Source: Citrobacter youngae ATCC 29220 (lineage in GTDB: Bacteria > Pseudomonadota > Gammaproteobacteria > Enterobacterales > Enterobacteriaceae). From it: a stretch of DNA of 64,000 nt. The stretch lies in the NCBI RefSeq assembly GCF_000155975.1, contig NZ_GG730299.1, positions 2,643,740 to 2,707,739 on the forward strand, read 5' to 3'. Both the position numbers and the translations under genes were made by a program. Under the pieces are notes generated by a model. That model saw only the letters and a program-made list of their open reading frames with translations, was not told the origin of the DNA and made no database searches. This document shows positions 1 through 8,321 of this stretch, piece after piece (the stretch's first letter is position 1; each line of letters starts with the position of its first letter).

Positions 1-205
1 CCGGACAAACTGTAATATTTTCATTTTTTTCTTGTAGTGCTTTTTCATACAATGGCTGATATATCTCACAGGACAACGCATGGTGAAAACCTGCCGACAA
101 TGCCATACGACATGAGTTACCAATACCATACCCAGTTTCAACCAAATGCGTCACCTGGTATTTTTCAACTATTTTGCGTAAAGGAAAACGACCTAAAAAC
201 CCCAT
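1..205 (-). CDS. Partial SAM-dependent methyltransferase-like protein (C-terminus outside window)
   Basis: An open frame starts at an ATG whose first base is 205 and runs off the left edge, giving 68 codons. A GGAG ribosome site sits about 7 nt upstream. Residues 23-33 read VETGYGIGNSC, which resembles the glycine-rich SAM-binding motif I of class I methyltransferases, and an acidic residue follows in LSCEIYQ, as in motif II. It lies 36 bp beyond the glycosyltransferase gene on the same strand, so it is probably the last visible gene of the lfiE-J operon extension. A role in methylating a glycan or flagellin is inferred from context only. With about 68 residues, the family assignment is tentative. 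Confidence 0.55.
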   Translation of the reverse strand, partial: MGFLGRFPLRKIVEKYQVTHLVETGYGIGNSCRMALSAGFHHALSCEIYQPLYEKALQEKNENITVCP

Positions 206-241
206 AACTACTCCATTTAGAATATTGAATCATAGAAATAC

Positions 242-2338
242 TTAAGAATTTTTCACATAATCATCAGAACTCAAAAATAATTGAATCTGATGCCAAAAAT
301 ATTCGGCGGTAACCTTCTTCATGCACCGATATTTTTTATCATTTGGACACCAGACAGAAAATTCATCACCTCGTGGACGTGTAAATTCTTTGCCCAGTTT
401 GTTTTTAAAGAATTGCGGACTCATGATAAGGTGACCGCATTGACCAAACTGACATTCTGTATCAATACCCATAGCATTCCATCCATACCGACCATTCCTG
501 TAGGGCAATCGGTAACTGGCCGGAATAATAGAGTACAACGCGCAAATAGCAATTGATGTGAGTCCAGCAAGTGCGACAGGACCAGAATCACAAGCAACCA
601 GTAGCTGACACCGTTCCATCAAATAAATCATCTCAAGCATAGAGAACTGATTAATGCAATTGATAGCCTCCGGGATATCTATATCCATCATCTTCTTCTC
701 TTGATACTTATTATTATCGCTGCCAATAATGACAACTTTCCAGCCAGCAGCAATAAAGTATTTCGCGAGTTGATTCCATCCCTTTTCGGTCCACGTCCGG
801 TTTGGAGAGCCTATATTGGGATGTAATAAGACTGTTTTTTCTTTCTGCAAATGATGATTATGAATAAAATCATTGACGTTTTTCTTATCCAATGACGCCA
901 ATGAAATTATAGGCTGCTTATTACACAAGGAATGATTATGAATACTATCACCGATAAAAGCATCCGTCATATGTTCAGATGCTACTATATCCTCCCAGTG
1001 GCCAAGGAAATGAAATTTATTTTCCTGACGCGCAATCGCAATATCAATAAAAGCATCTTCCGTCAGCGCATTGATATCCCAATACTGTGCCACCACAGGA
1101 CTTGAAGCGATAAGGTCATGATACAATTTGTGTGCAATAAAGATAAAATCCTCATCATGACATTCTCTAAATGCAGTGAGGCAACCCAACGCGTAGATCG
1201 CGTCTCCCATCGACCCAGGACAATAAAATATCCTTTTCTTAAACGAACCGGGTTTAACACCAACCAACTCATTTACATGATAAATTTTCTTATTGCTAAA
1301 GTTGATGTGACCAGCGTACTTATCAGTATCTTCTGGTAACTCTGTTGTTAGAAAAAATAGAATACTTTTCTCTGGCGCCTGATATAGTTCATCTGAAAAA
1401 TATCCGGCAATGGCTAAAGGTAATATTTGTAGAACCTTTAAAAAATTAAGAGTGATTAGCTCTGGGAGTTTGATAGCCCTGCATCCCAACTGACGTAATA
1501 TTTCACCATCGACTTCCCCCTCTTTCTTTTCGCGGAAAAGAAGGATTTTCTCTTCAGAAATTGCAAATTCCTTGATTGCATGCTGAATAACGTCCACAAG
1601 CGCTTCTTGATGTTGTTTTTTCAGCGAGGGAAAGCGAGGTGAGGTACTGAGTAATAGAAGAGATGATGTTCCTATTTTTTGCAGTTGAGCATAAATACCA
1701 TATGGTATCTTAAATAACGCCAGAAAATGCGTTATTTTATGTTCATCAACCAGCGGCGTATTCTCACAAGGCAATTTTTTTGAGTTTTTTAATGCACTAT
1801 TCTCTTGCAGGTAATACGTTGTTGTTAACACTTTATGCCAGGCATACCCAGCAGCAATATTCCATTCTTCTTTGGGTATGATCTTATTATTATCCATTGC
1901 CATATTTATCTTATTAGCATACCCAACAGCTAACTTATTAAATAAATGCAAAGGGAGTTTTTCAAGTGCAGCGGCAGCAACTAACTCACCTGTATTCCCT
2001 TCATAAACATGAAGGTGGATAATCGACCGAAGTAAATTCAACCGCATCAATAACGGAAGAAGTAAATCATAACTTTCGGCTAGCGCTGCATGGATATCTA
2101 TTGCTGTAGGACGCTGGTTAATTAGCACATGTGAGATTTTATCCAATGCAGACAACAGCGTGAACTCATTGTATCTAATAACAATATTTGAACTCTTAGC
2201 CAACCATTTTTCATTCAATGTATTGGAACAAATAAGAAATACATTAACGACGCCACCCTCATCTACACCATGAATAAAATTAGCCATTTGAAGCGGCAGT
2301 GTTACCTCTTTGGTTTCAATAAATAATTTTATTTTCAT
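242..2338 (-). CDS. Two-part GT9-family (heptosyltransferase-like) glycosyltransferase
   Basis: This 698-residue protein has a C-terminal half (about residues 365-690) that looks like a glycosyltransferase family 9 (ADP-heptose:LPS heptosyltransferase type) fold. It opens with a GSMGDAIYALGCL segment matching the family's GD-x-I-x-x-L N-terminal motif, and it carries a HPNIGSPNRTWTEKGW sugar-nucleotide-site segment and CDSGPVALAG near the end. The first 360 residues are not recognised. Usual GT9 enzymes are near 350 residues, so this one carries an additional domain. The gene is clearly AT-richer than the lfi genes, which suggests transfer. It lies 7 bp after the cytidylyltransferase gene on the same strand. 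From that position I infer flagellin glycosylation; the donor sugar is unknown. LPS modification is an alternative. Confidence 0.7.
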   Translation of the reverse strand: MKIKLFIETKEVTLPLQMANFIHGVDEGGVVNVFLICSNTLNEKWLAKSSNIVIRYNEFTLLSALDKISHVLINQRPTAIDIHAALAESYDLLLPLLMRLNLLRSIIHLHVYEGNTGELVAAAALEKLPLHLFNKLAVGYANKINMAMDNNKIIPKEEWNIAAGYAWHKVLTTTYYLQENSALKNSKKLPCENTPLVDEHKITHFLALFKIPYGIYAQLQKIGTSSLLLLSTSPRFPSLKKQHQEALVDVIQHAIKEFAISEEKILLFREKKEGEVDGEILRQLGCRAIKLPELITLNFLKVLQILPLAIAGYFSDELYQAPEKSILFFLTTELPEDTDKYAGHINFSNKKIYHVNELVGVKPGSFKKRIFYCPGSMGDAIYALGCLTAFRECHDEDFIFIAHKLYHDLIASSPVVAQYWDINALTEDAFIDIAIARQENKFHFLGHWEDIVASEHMTDAFIGDSIHNHSLCNKQPIISLASLDKKNVNDFIHNHHLQKEKTVLLHPNIGSPNRTWTEKGWNQLAKYFIAAGWKVVIIGSDNNKYQEKKMMDIDIPEAINCINQFSMLEMIYLMERCQLLVACDSGPVALAGLTSIAICALYSIIPASYRLPYRNGRYGWNAMGIDTECQFGQCGHLIMSPQFFKNKLGKEFTRPRGDEFSVWCPNDKKYRCMKKVTAEYFWHQIQLFLSSDDYVKNS

Positions 2339-2345
2339 ATTATCT

Positions 2346-2750
2346 TTACAGATTTTGATATTGGTAGGTAATTACCTCAATAATCGAGGTGGTGGATATC
2401 GATGGCGTTCTGGGAAAATAGATCACTTCACACAGGTACGACAAACTATCAAAGCGTCCAGCCCAGTCATCGCCCATCACCAGCGTATCGGCGTTAAACT
2501 GGCGAATATAGTCGGCTTTTTTCTCCAGCGACTCTTCGAGAAACACGCTGTCCACGCATTTCAACCCGGCAACAATTCCCATGCGATCGTTTTGGTTATA
2601 AACCGGCATCCGACCTTTTTTCTGCATATTTAGCGCATCCGAAGAGACGCCCACAATCAACCGCTCCCCCAACTGCCCGGCGCGTTCAAGAATACGCAGA
2701 TGCCCAATATGAAAAACATCAAATGTGCCGAAAGTAATGATCGTTTTCAT
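2346..2750 (-). CDS. TagD-like nucleotidyltransferase (glycerol-3-phosphate cytidylyltransferase family)
   Basis: The protein (134 residues from the ATG at 2750) has the cytidylyltransferase pattern TFGTFDVFHIGHLRILERA, with the HxGH nucleotide-binding motif near residue 14, and an ISTTSII segment near the C-terminus matching the ISTT motif of TagD and RfaE-type enzymes. Such enzymes join CTP (or ATP) to a small phosphorylated alcohol or sugar. The frame is open to 2783, but the ATG at 2750 overlaps the lfiJ stop as ATGA and gives the normal family N-terminus, so I prefer it. Translational coupling to lfiJ places it in the flagellar operon. It probably makes an activated donor for the adjacent glycosyltransferase. 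CDP-glycerol is the family's usual product, but the substrate is not shown here. Confidence 0.8.
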   Translation of the reverse strand: MKTIITFGTFDVFHIGHLRILERAGQLGERLIVGVSSDALNMQKKGRMPVYNQNDRMGIVAGLKCVDSVFLEESLEKKADYIRQFNADTLVMGDDWAGRFDSLSYLCEVIYFPRTPSISTTSIIEVITYQYQNL

Positions 2751-3190
2751 ACCAGCCCCAGCGTCTTCTGTCTTAACCAGCATTGCGCGGCGATTTCATC
2801 TACGGCTTTTTGCTCTTTTACCTGCGCCTCATTGCTCAGTTCATCACGCTTATCTTCCAGCGTCATAGCGACAATTTTCTCTTCGCAGGCCGCGGCAACG
2901 AGGTTTTTTTGAATACGCTGCTCTTTGATTTTAGCCAGCGTTTTTTCCTGTTCTTGCCAGGCAATCACCGTGCGCAGCGTACCTTTGTAACCCGTGACGT
3001 TTTTAAGTGATTCAACGGAAGGGGCGTCAACGCCTGGACCGGTTTTTTGAATAAGGTAGCCCAGCGCTTTGATGTTACTGTCAAAGCCCGCGCAGACCTG
3101 CTGCTGTTTAGCCAACTGGACCGTCATGTCTTTGACTGATTTATCCCGCAGGCGCTGCAACTGCGCCAGGGTATCAATAATCTGCCGCAT
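2747..3190 (-). CDS. lfiJ: Lateral flagellar FliJ-type chaperone LfiJ
   Basis: The 147-residue protein is charged, mostly helical and coiled-coil-like, the size and character of FliJ. FliJ is the soluble stalk of the flagellar export ATPase and an escort-chaperone recycling factor. It follows lfiI with a 2 bp gap and overlaps the next gene by ATGA. The assignment rests more on position (E-F-G-H-I-J order) than on sequence, because FliJ proteins diverge quickly. It acts at the cytoplasmic face of the export gate. Confidence 0.85.
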   Translation of the reverse strand: MRQIIDTLAQLQRLRDKSVKDMTVQLAKQQQVCAGFDSNIKALGYLIQKTGPGVDAPSVESLKNVTGYKGTLRTVIAWQEQEKTLAKIKEQRIQKNLVAAACEEKIVAMTLEDKRDELSNEAQVKEQKAVDEIAAQCWLRQKTLGLV

Positions 3191-3192
3191 GA

Positions 3193-4533
3193 TTATTTAC
3201 CTTCCGTTTTCTTTGGCTGGGGGAAAAGGGCCTGTAAGCGACTTTGCACCAGCTCAAGCGAGGCGGGTTCACTCACCTCCTGACGCAGAAAACGCTCGAT
3301 GGCGGGAAATACTTTGACGGCCTTATCGACGCTGGGATCGGCTCCGGCAACATAGCCCCCCAACGGGATCAGCGGCTTAATTTCCATATAGGCGGCATAG
3401 TTTTGTTTCAGCAGACGGGCCGACTGCTGATGCTCGTAGGGCGTAACCTGGGTCATGCATCGACTGATCGACTGCCCAATATCAATGGCTGGATAATGCC
3501 CGGCTTCCGCCAGCTTACGGGTCAGAACGATGTGCCCATCCAGCACCGCGCGCGCGCAGTCAACGATCGGATCCTGTTGGTCGTCCCCTTCCGCCAGCAC
3601 CGTGTAAATGGCGGTCATTGAGCCTTCACTTTCGCTGTTGCCCGCGCTTTCCACAAGCTTAGGGATCATGCCGAACGCCGACGGCGGATAGCCTTTTGTC
3701 GCCGGAGGTTCCCCCAGTGACAGCGCGATCTCACGCTGCGCCATCGCATAACGGGTCAGTGAATCCACCAGCAGTAAAACGTGGTGCCCGCGATCGCGAA
3801 ACCAGGCGGCGATAGAGTGACACAGCTCGGTGGCTTTCAAACGCATCAACGGCGACTCATCCGCCGGGGCCGCGACGATGATGGATTTTGCCAACCCTTC
3901 CGCGCCCAGCGAGTGATCGATAAACTCTTTCACCTCACGACCACGCTCGCCAATTAACCCCACCACCACGATGTCGGCTTTGGTCTGGCGGGTGATCATC
4001 CCCAACAGCACGCTTTTTCCCACGCCGCTGCCGGCCATCAGGCCCACGCGCTGGCCTTTGCCGATGGTTAACAGACCGTTGATTGCTTTTACGCCAACGT
4101 CCAGCGGCTGATTCACCGACCGACGCGTGAGGGGGTTGATGGAAGGCGCCTGCGGCGGCAGCACGTCATTGCCGGTCAGACGACCTTTGGCATCCAGCGA
4201 TTCACCCAGGCCATTGACCACCCGCCCCAGCCAGCTTTCGCTTATCAGGATCTCCTGAGCTTTTTCTTCGGGGAAAACGCGCGCCCCCGCCATCAGTCCG
4301 ACGGGGTGTTTGAAGGGCATCAGGTAGGTGATATCACGATTAAATCCCACCGCCTGCGCGTCGATCAGCGTATGGTTGGCGCTTTCAACGCGACACAGCT
4401 GGCCGGTGACCAACGGGCAGCCCACGCTCTCCAGCAAAATGCCGTTCACGCGCACCAGTCGCCCGGCAACCCGGGCTAAAGGAATCGACTCAATGGAACG
4501 CAGCGCGTTGTCGAAGCTGGAAAGATCACTCAC
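3193..4533 (-). CDS. lfiI: Lateral flagellar export ATPase LfiI
   Basis: This is a FliI-type ATPase that energises flagellar protein export and resembles the F1 beta subunit. Walker A reads GSGVGKS near residue 170, followed by VVGLIGERGREV and the Walker B region LLLVDSLTRYAMAQRE. The frame is open to 4602. I choose the GTG at 4533, which has a GGAG site 7 nt upstream and overlaps the lfiH stop by 8 nt. Starting there gives VSDLSSFDNALR and a 446-residue product, the usual FliI length. It works with LfiH and LfiJ at the export gate formed by LfhA and LfhB. Confidence 0.93.
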   Translation of the reverse strand: MSDLSSFDNALRSIESIPLARVAGRLVRVNGILLESVGCPLVTGQLCRVESANHTLIDAQAVGFNRDITYLMPFKHPVGLMAGARVFPEEKAQEILISESWLGRVVNGLGESLDAKGRLTGNDVLPPQAPSINPLTRRSVNQPLDVGVKAINGLLTIGKGQRVGLMAGSGVGKSVLLGMITRQTKADIVVVGLIGERGREVKEFIDHSLGAEGLAKSIIVAAPADESPLMRLKATELCHSIAAWFRDRGHHVLLLVDSLTRYAMAQREIALSLGEPPATKGYPPSAFGMIPKLVESAGNSESEGSMTAIYTVLAEGDDQQDPIVDCARAVLDGHIVLTRKLAEAGHYPAIDIGQSISRCMTQVTPYEHQQSARLLKQNYAAYMEIKPLIPLGGYVAGADPSVDKAVKVFPAIERFLRQEVSEPASLELVQSRLQALFPQPKKTEGK

Positions 4534-5236
4534 CCGTCGGCTCCGGCAGAAGCGACTCTTTGAGGGCTGACATGCATTGGTCGAGTCGATGCTCACAGCC
4601 AATATCCAGCTCGGATTTATCGGTAATCACCCGACACTCGCCCGCCTGAAGATCGGGAGAAGGAGTCAGTCCCCATTCAGCGACCTTCTCCGGCGCGACA
4701 TCTTTGATACGGTTAAATTCTTCGTTGCTCAGCAGCACCTGTAGCGACGCAGGCATAGCAGGAAAGGCCGAAATCGCCTCTTCAACCAGCGATAACAGCT
4801 GCGTAGGTTGCAGCGCCAGCTCGCAGCGAATCACCTGGCGAGTGACTTTTTCAACCAGCTGCAGCAGGTCTTCCCGCTGTTTACGCTGAATGTGCGTCAG
4901 GTAGTCGTTCACTTTGCCGGCGATAGCTTCCAGCGGCAGTGCAGCTCGTTCAAACTGTTTACGTCCTTCCTGCTGCCCGGCCAGGCTGCCTTCTGTGTAT
5001 CCCTGGCGACGACCTTCATCGTGCCCCTTCTGATGACCTTCCTGAAAACCCTGCTCCTGGCCTTCGGTCATCCCCTGCTCAAAACCTTTTTGCAGCCCTT
5101 CCTGGAAGCCGTCCATCAGTTGGCGCTGATAATCCGCTGGGGTAATCCCCGGCGTGAGCTGTTCAGCCTGCAGATGGCGCTGGCGAGGAGGGAAACGGTG
5201 CAGCCGGTAACGACCACGAATGGTTTCAATCGCCAT
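4526..5236 (-). CDS. lfiH: Lateral flagellar FliH-type ATPase regulator LfiH
   Basis: The 236-residue protein has a long run of GxxxG repeats (about residues 43-92: GFQEGLQKGFEQGMTEGQEQ and onward). These are the hallmark of FliH, the peripheral stator and negative regulator of FliI. The C-terminal half matches the FliH/V-type ATPase subunit E-like domain that contacts FliI and the C-ring. It begins 3 bp after lfiG ends and overlaps lfiI by 8 nt. Confidence 0.92.
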   Translation of the reverse strand: MAIETIRGRYRLHRFPPRQRHLQAEQLTPGITPADYQRQLMDGFQEGLQKGFEQGMTEGQEQGFQEGHQKGHDEGRRQGYTEGSLAGQQEGRKQFERAALPLEAIAGKVNDYLTHIQRKQREDLLQLVEKVTRQVIRCELALQPTQLLSLVEEAISAFPAMPASLQVLLSNEEFNRIKDVAPEKVAEWGLTPSPDLQAGECRVITDKSELDIGCEHRLDQCMSALKESLLPEPTGE

Positions 5237-5239
5237 GTG

Positions 5240-6256
5240 TTACTCCGCCGTCTGTTCAGCAAACAGCTGTAGCTGAATTTCACCCGCTTCCTCAAGCTCG
5301 CGGGCAATCCCCATGATTTCACGGCGAATCTGTTCAATACGGCTCACCGGAACCGGACCCAGGCGCGAGGTTATCGCCTCCAGTTGTTGTACCTGACGTT
5401 TAGGCATCACGGCGTAAATCGAACGGCGCAACAGCGCTTCGGTCCCTTTCAGCGCCACCGCCCAGTCTTCCATTGGCACTTCGTCCAGCAGACGACGACG
5501 CACCTCGTCAGTTTGGCGGCTCAGAATAAAGAAGTCGTACATTTCATCCTGCAGCTGTTCGAGAACATCTTCATCGCGTTCGCGCAGCTGATCGAGGATC
5601 ACCTGTTGGTTCCCCTGGAAGCGGTTAACGATATCCGCGGCCTGCTTGATCCCTTTCACTTTCGAACCATGTTCAGAGAGCACCGACAGTCCGCGCTCGA
5701 TCAAACGATCCAGCTCATCCACCACGTCGCGGTTCACATCGTTCAGTTTGGCAACCCGATAGAGGATCTCGTTTTGCACTGACTCATTCATGTAAGACAG
5801 TACCGTGGCCGAGATCTCCGGCGTCAGGAAGGCAAGGAAGACGGCCTGCAATTGCAAGTGCTCTTCAGAGATCAGTATCGCCAGCTGGCGCGGCTCCACC
5901 CACTGTAAACGCGCCATCCGCGAGCGGATCTCATCACCGTAAATGCCGTTGATCACGCTGCTGGCGATTTCGGTGCCCAGCGCTTTATTGAGGATCCCTT
6001 GCAGCATGGAACGCGATGCGCCGTTGATGCCGCTCTGCTCGCGAAACTCATCAAAAAAGTTATTGATCACTTTTTTGGCCATGCTGGTTTTTACCCCAGA
6101 CAGACGCGCCATGTTTTCACTCAGACGAACCACCTCTTCGCGGCTAAGCTTTTGCATCACCGTGGCGGCCGCCTCCTCGCCCAGGCACAGCAACAAAATT
6201 GCGGCCTGTTCCAGATAGCTGTTGTTACTGCCGTTATTTATTGTCAATTCGCTCAT
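5240..6256 (-). CDS. lfiG: Lateral flagellar motor switch protein LfiG
   Basis: This is a FliG homologue of 338 residues, the normal length. FliG forms the upper C-ring and carries the torque helix that meets the stator. The N-terminal domain (QAAILLLCLGEEAAATVMQK) contacts the FliF tail, the middle has the expected armadillo segments, and the C-terminal domain (from about residue 235) includes charged residues such as DEVPMEDWAVALKGT. The start overlaps the lfiF 3' end by 23 nt, typical of this operon. Confidence 0.93.
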   Translation of the reverse strand: MSELTINNGSNNSYLEQAAILLLCLGEEAAATVMQKLSREEVVRLSENMARLSGVKTSMAKKVINNFFDEFREQSGINGASRSMLQGILNKALGTEIASSVINGIYGDEIRSRMARLQWVEPRQLAILISEEHLQLQAVFLAFLTPEISATVLSYMNESVQNEILYRVAKLNDVNRDVVDELDRLIERGLSVLSEHGSKVKGIKQAADIVNRFQGNQQVILDQLRERDEDVLEQLQDEMYDFFILSRQTDEVRRRLLDEVPMEDWAVALKGTEALLRRSIYAVMPKRQVQQLEAITSRLGPVPVSRIEQIRREIMGIARELEEAGEIQLQLFAEQTAE

Positions 6257-7916
6257 TGCTGGTAATCCATTGTCTGAGAACTTCAGCTACGCGATCGGTG
6301 TCGCTCATCGCCAGTTTTTGCAGGAACTCCAGCTTCACTTCCAGACCGGAGCTCTGCGAAGGCAGGCTATCGTCACCAGGGAAAGAAGGCAGTTCGATAT
6401 TTTTGCGTTCATCTTCAGCGGCCGCAAAATGGGTTTTATCCGCAGGAATCGCGATCGGTGCGGCGTCCAGCGCCAGTTCTGGCGTTGGGGTGCGGCGACG
6501 TTCGGCGGTCAACCGTTTCATGAGCGGACGAACAACGAACAGCAGCAACAACAGGGCCAGCAGGCCGCAGCCAATCAGACGCACCCAGGCCAGGATGCTG
6601 TCATCCTTCCATAAGGGGACCACCGGCTCGACGGGAACCGACTGCGGCACAAAATTGAGCAGCGATAAGGACAGATTGTCACCACGTTTGGCATCAATCC
6701 CGGCGGCGTTATTCAACAGCGCCGTCAGTTGCGTGGTTTGTTCCGGTTTCCAGTTCTTCAACGCCGGCGCGCTTTGGTTGAGCACCACGGCCACATTTAA
6801 ACGTTTAATGTCAAAACCAGGATGCTGGATATGTTCAACGCTACGGTCCCAGGAGTAGTCGCGTTTGTTCTCGCTATGCTTTGACAACGCAGCGGGCTGG
6901 CGAGATTCCTCTGGCGCGGTCCCGGCGGCGGTGCCATTCGCCACCTGATTTGCCGCCAATGGAGGACGGTTACTCAGCGAGCCGGGGATCCCCATGGCGA
7001 TTTGGTTGGTATCGCTATCGAGTACCGTCTCTTCACGGTTAACTTTTGGCGTGTCGCCGTAATGTTCCTGGGTTTCGTCGATATTGCTCAGATCGAGATC
7101 CGGCATCACGCTCACCCGGTAGTTACCGGTTCCTACCAGCGAGTCGAGGACATTTGCGAGGCTGGCGCGAGTCTTATCCTGAATATCCTTGAGAATCTGA
7201 TCGCGCTTACGCGTCGCCGCGGAAACGGCTTCTCCCGCGCCAATACCGTCGGAGAGTAAATTCCCCGCCTGGTCGACAACGCTAACCAGCGAAGCTTTCA
7301 AATCAGGTACGCTGCCGGACACCAGGTGCACAATGGCATTCACCTGGTCGAGATCCAGCTTGCTGCCATAATGCAGACGCACCACCACCGAGGCGCTGTT
7401 TTGCGGCTCGTCGCTGACGACAAAGGAACTCTCTTCATTGAGCGCCAGATGCACGCGGGCGCTCTCGACGGCGTCCAGCGTCATGATGCTTTGCGCCAGT
7501 TCGCCTTCCAGACTCCGTTTATAGCGGATGTTCTGCACAAACTGGCTCGCGCCCAGTACTTCGTCTTTGTCCATCAGCTCATAGCCGCTGGGCAGCATGG
7601 CCTGCACGCCTTTCGCCGCCAGCGTCATCCGCGTTTTGGACAGTGCCTCTTCCGGAACCAAAATTTGCCCGCTTTGCGGGTCGATGCGGTATTCCAGCTT
7701 TTCGCCGTCCAGCACGGTGACGATCTGTGAAACCGGGAGATTCTCCTGGCTACCGTACAGCGAAACATAGCCGTGGTTACCGTTCCACAGCACGCTGACA
7801 ATAATGGCGGTAGCCGCAACAGCCGCTGCAGCCAGTAACGCCAGGCGTTTATTACCATCCAGCCTGAAAGAGAACGAAGGTAAAAACTGAGTTACTTTTT
7901 TTATTAATTCATTCAT
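6234..7916 (-). CDS. lfiF: Lateral flagellar MS-ring protein LfiF
   Basis: The 560-residue FliF homologue forms the inner-membrane MS ring. There is one transmembrane segment near residues 24-45, ring-building motifs early (VSLYGSQENLPVSQI, LDGEKLEYRIDPQSGQI), a periplasmic region, a second transmembrane segment near residues 445-465 and a cytoplasmic tail that binds FliG. Its length agrees with the family. It lies 4 bp after lfiE. Confidence 0.94.
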   Translation of the reverse strand: MNELIKKVTQFLPSFSFRLDGNKRLALLAAAAVAATAIIVSVLWNGNHGYVSLYGSQENLPVSQIVTVLDGEKLEYRIDPQSGQILVPEEALSKTRMTLAAKGVQAMLPSGYELMDKDEVLGASQFVQNIRYKRSLEGELAQSIMTLDAVESARVHLALNEESSFVVSDEPQNSASVVVRLHYGSKLDLDQVNAIVHLVSGSVPDLKASLVSVVDQAGNLLSDGIGAGEAVSAATRKRDQILKDIQDKTRASLANVLDSLVGTGNYRVSVMPDLDLSNIDETQEHYGDTPKVNREETVLDSDTNQIAMGIPGSLSNRPPLAANQVANGTAAGTAPEESRQPAALSKHSENKRDYSWDRSVEHIQHPGFDIKRLNVAVVLNQSAPALKNWKPEQTTQLTALLNNAAGIDAKRGDNLSLSLLNFVPQSVPVEPVVPLWKDDSILAWVRLIGCGLLALLLLLFVVRPLMKRLTAERRRTPTPELALDAAPIAIPADKTHFAAAEDERKNIELPSFPGDDSLPSQSSGLEVKLEFLQKLAMSDTDRVAEVLRQWITSNERIDNK

Positions 7917-7920
7917 AGCG

Positions 7921-8274
7921 TTAAACTGACATGCTCATCAGGTCGTTGAATCCGGAAGCGACTTTATTACGTACCTGCACCAGCGCGGAAAACGATAACG
8001 ATGCCTGTTGGCTGGCGATCATCGCCCCCGCCAGGTCGTCGCTTTTTCCCATCTCAATGGCCGTTTGTTGTTGTTCCGCAACCTGCTGGAACCGATCCAC
8101 ATGATTCAGCGCCCCCTGCATAACGCGGTCGAACGAAACCGAAGATGATGCCAACTGGCCGTTAACCTGCATCGGCGAAAGGACGGGCGCCTGCGCAACC
8201 GCTTTCATCTGCTGCATGTCCTGCATCATTTGCGTCTGCATCGTACTGGCTGGGGCTATCGTATTTATGCTCAT
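7921..8274 (-). CDS. lfiE: Lateral flagellar basal-body protein LfiE
   Basis: The 117-residue FliE homologue joins the MS ring to the rod. The conserved C-terminal part is present (SFSALVQVRNKVASGFNDLM), and the protein is a little longer than E. coli FliE (about 104). It is the first gene of lfiE-F-G-H-I-J and directly follows a sigma-54-like promoter element at 8297-8312. The ATG is preceded by a weak purine-rich AGAGTAGG site. Confidence 0.92.
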   Translation of the reverse strand: MSINTIAPASTMQTQMMQDMQQMKAVAQAPVLSPMQVNGQLASSSVSFDRVMQGALNHVDRFQQVAEQQQTAIEMGKSDDLAGAMIASQQASLSFSALVQVRNKVASGFNDLMSMSV

Positions 8275-8296
8275 GACCTACTCTTAAAATTAGAAA

Positions 8297-8312
8297 AGCG
8301 TTCTCGGTACCA
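8297..8312 (-). promoter_or_regulatory. Sigma-54-like -24/-12 promoter element upstream of lfiE
   Basis: Read on the minus strand the sequence is TGGTACCGAGAACGCT. The GG and GC pairs are separated by 10 nt, as sigma-54 promoters require, and the -24 half (TGGTAC) differs from TGGCAC at one base. The -12 half (ACGC against TTGC) is weaker. Transcription would begin near 8286, just ahead of the lfiE ATG. Its location between the enhancer-binding activator lafK and the lfiE operon supports it, because LafK-type proteins are known to drive such operons. Confidence 0.5.
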
Positions 8313-8321
8313 CAGACTGAT

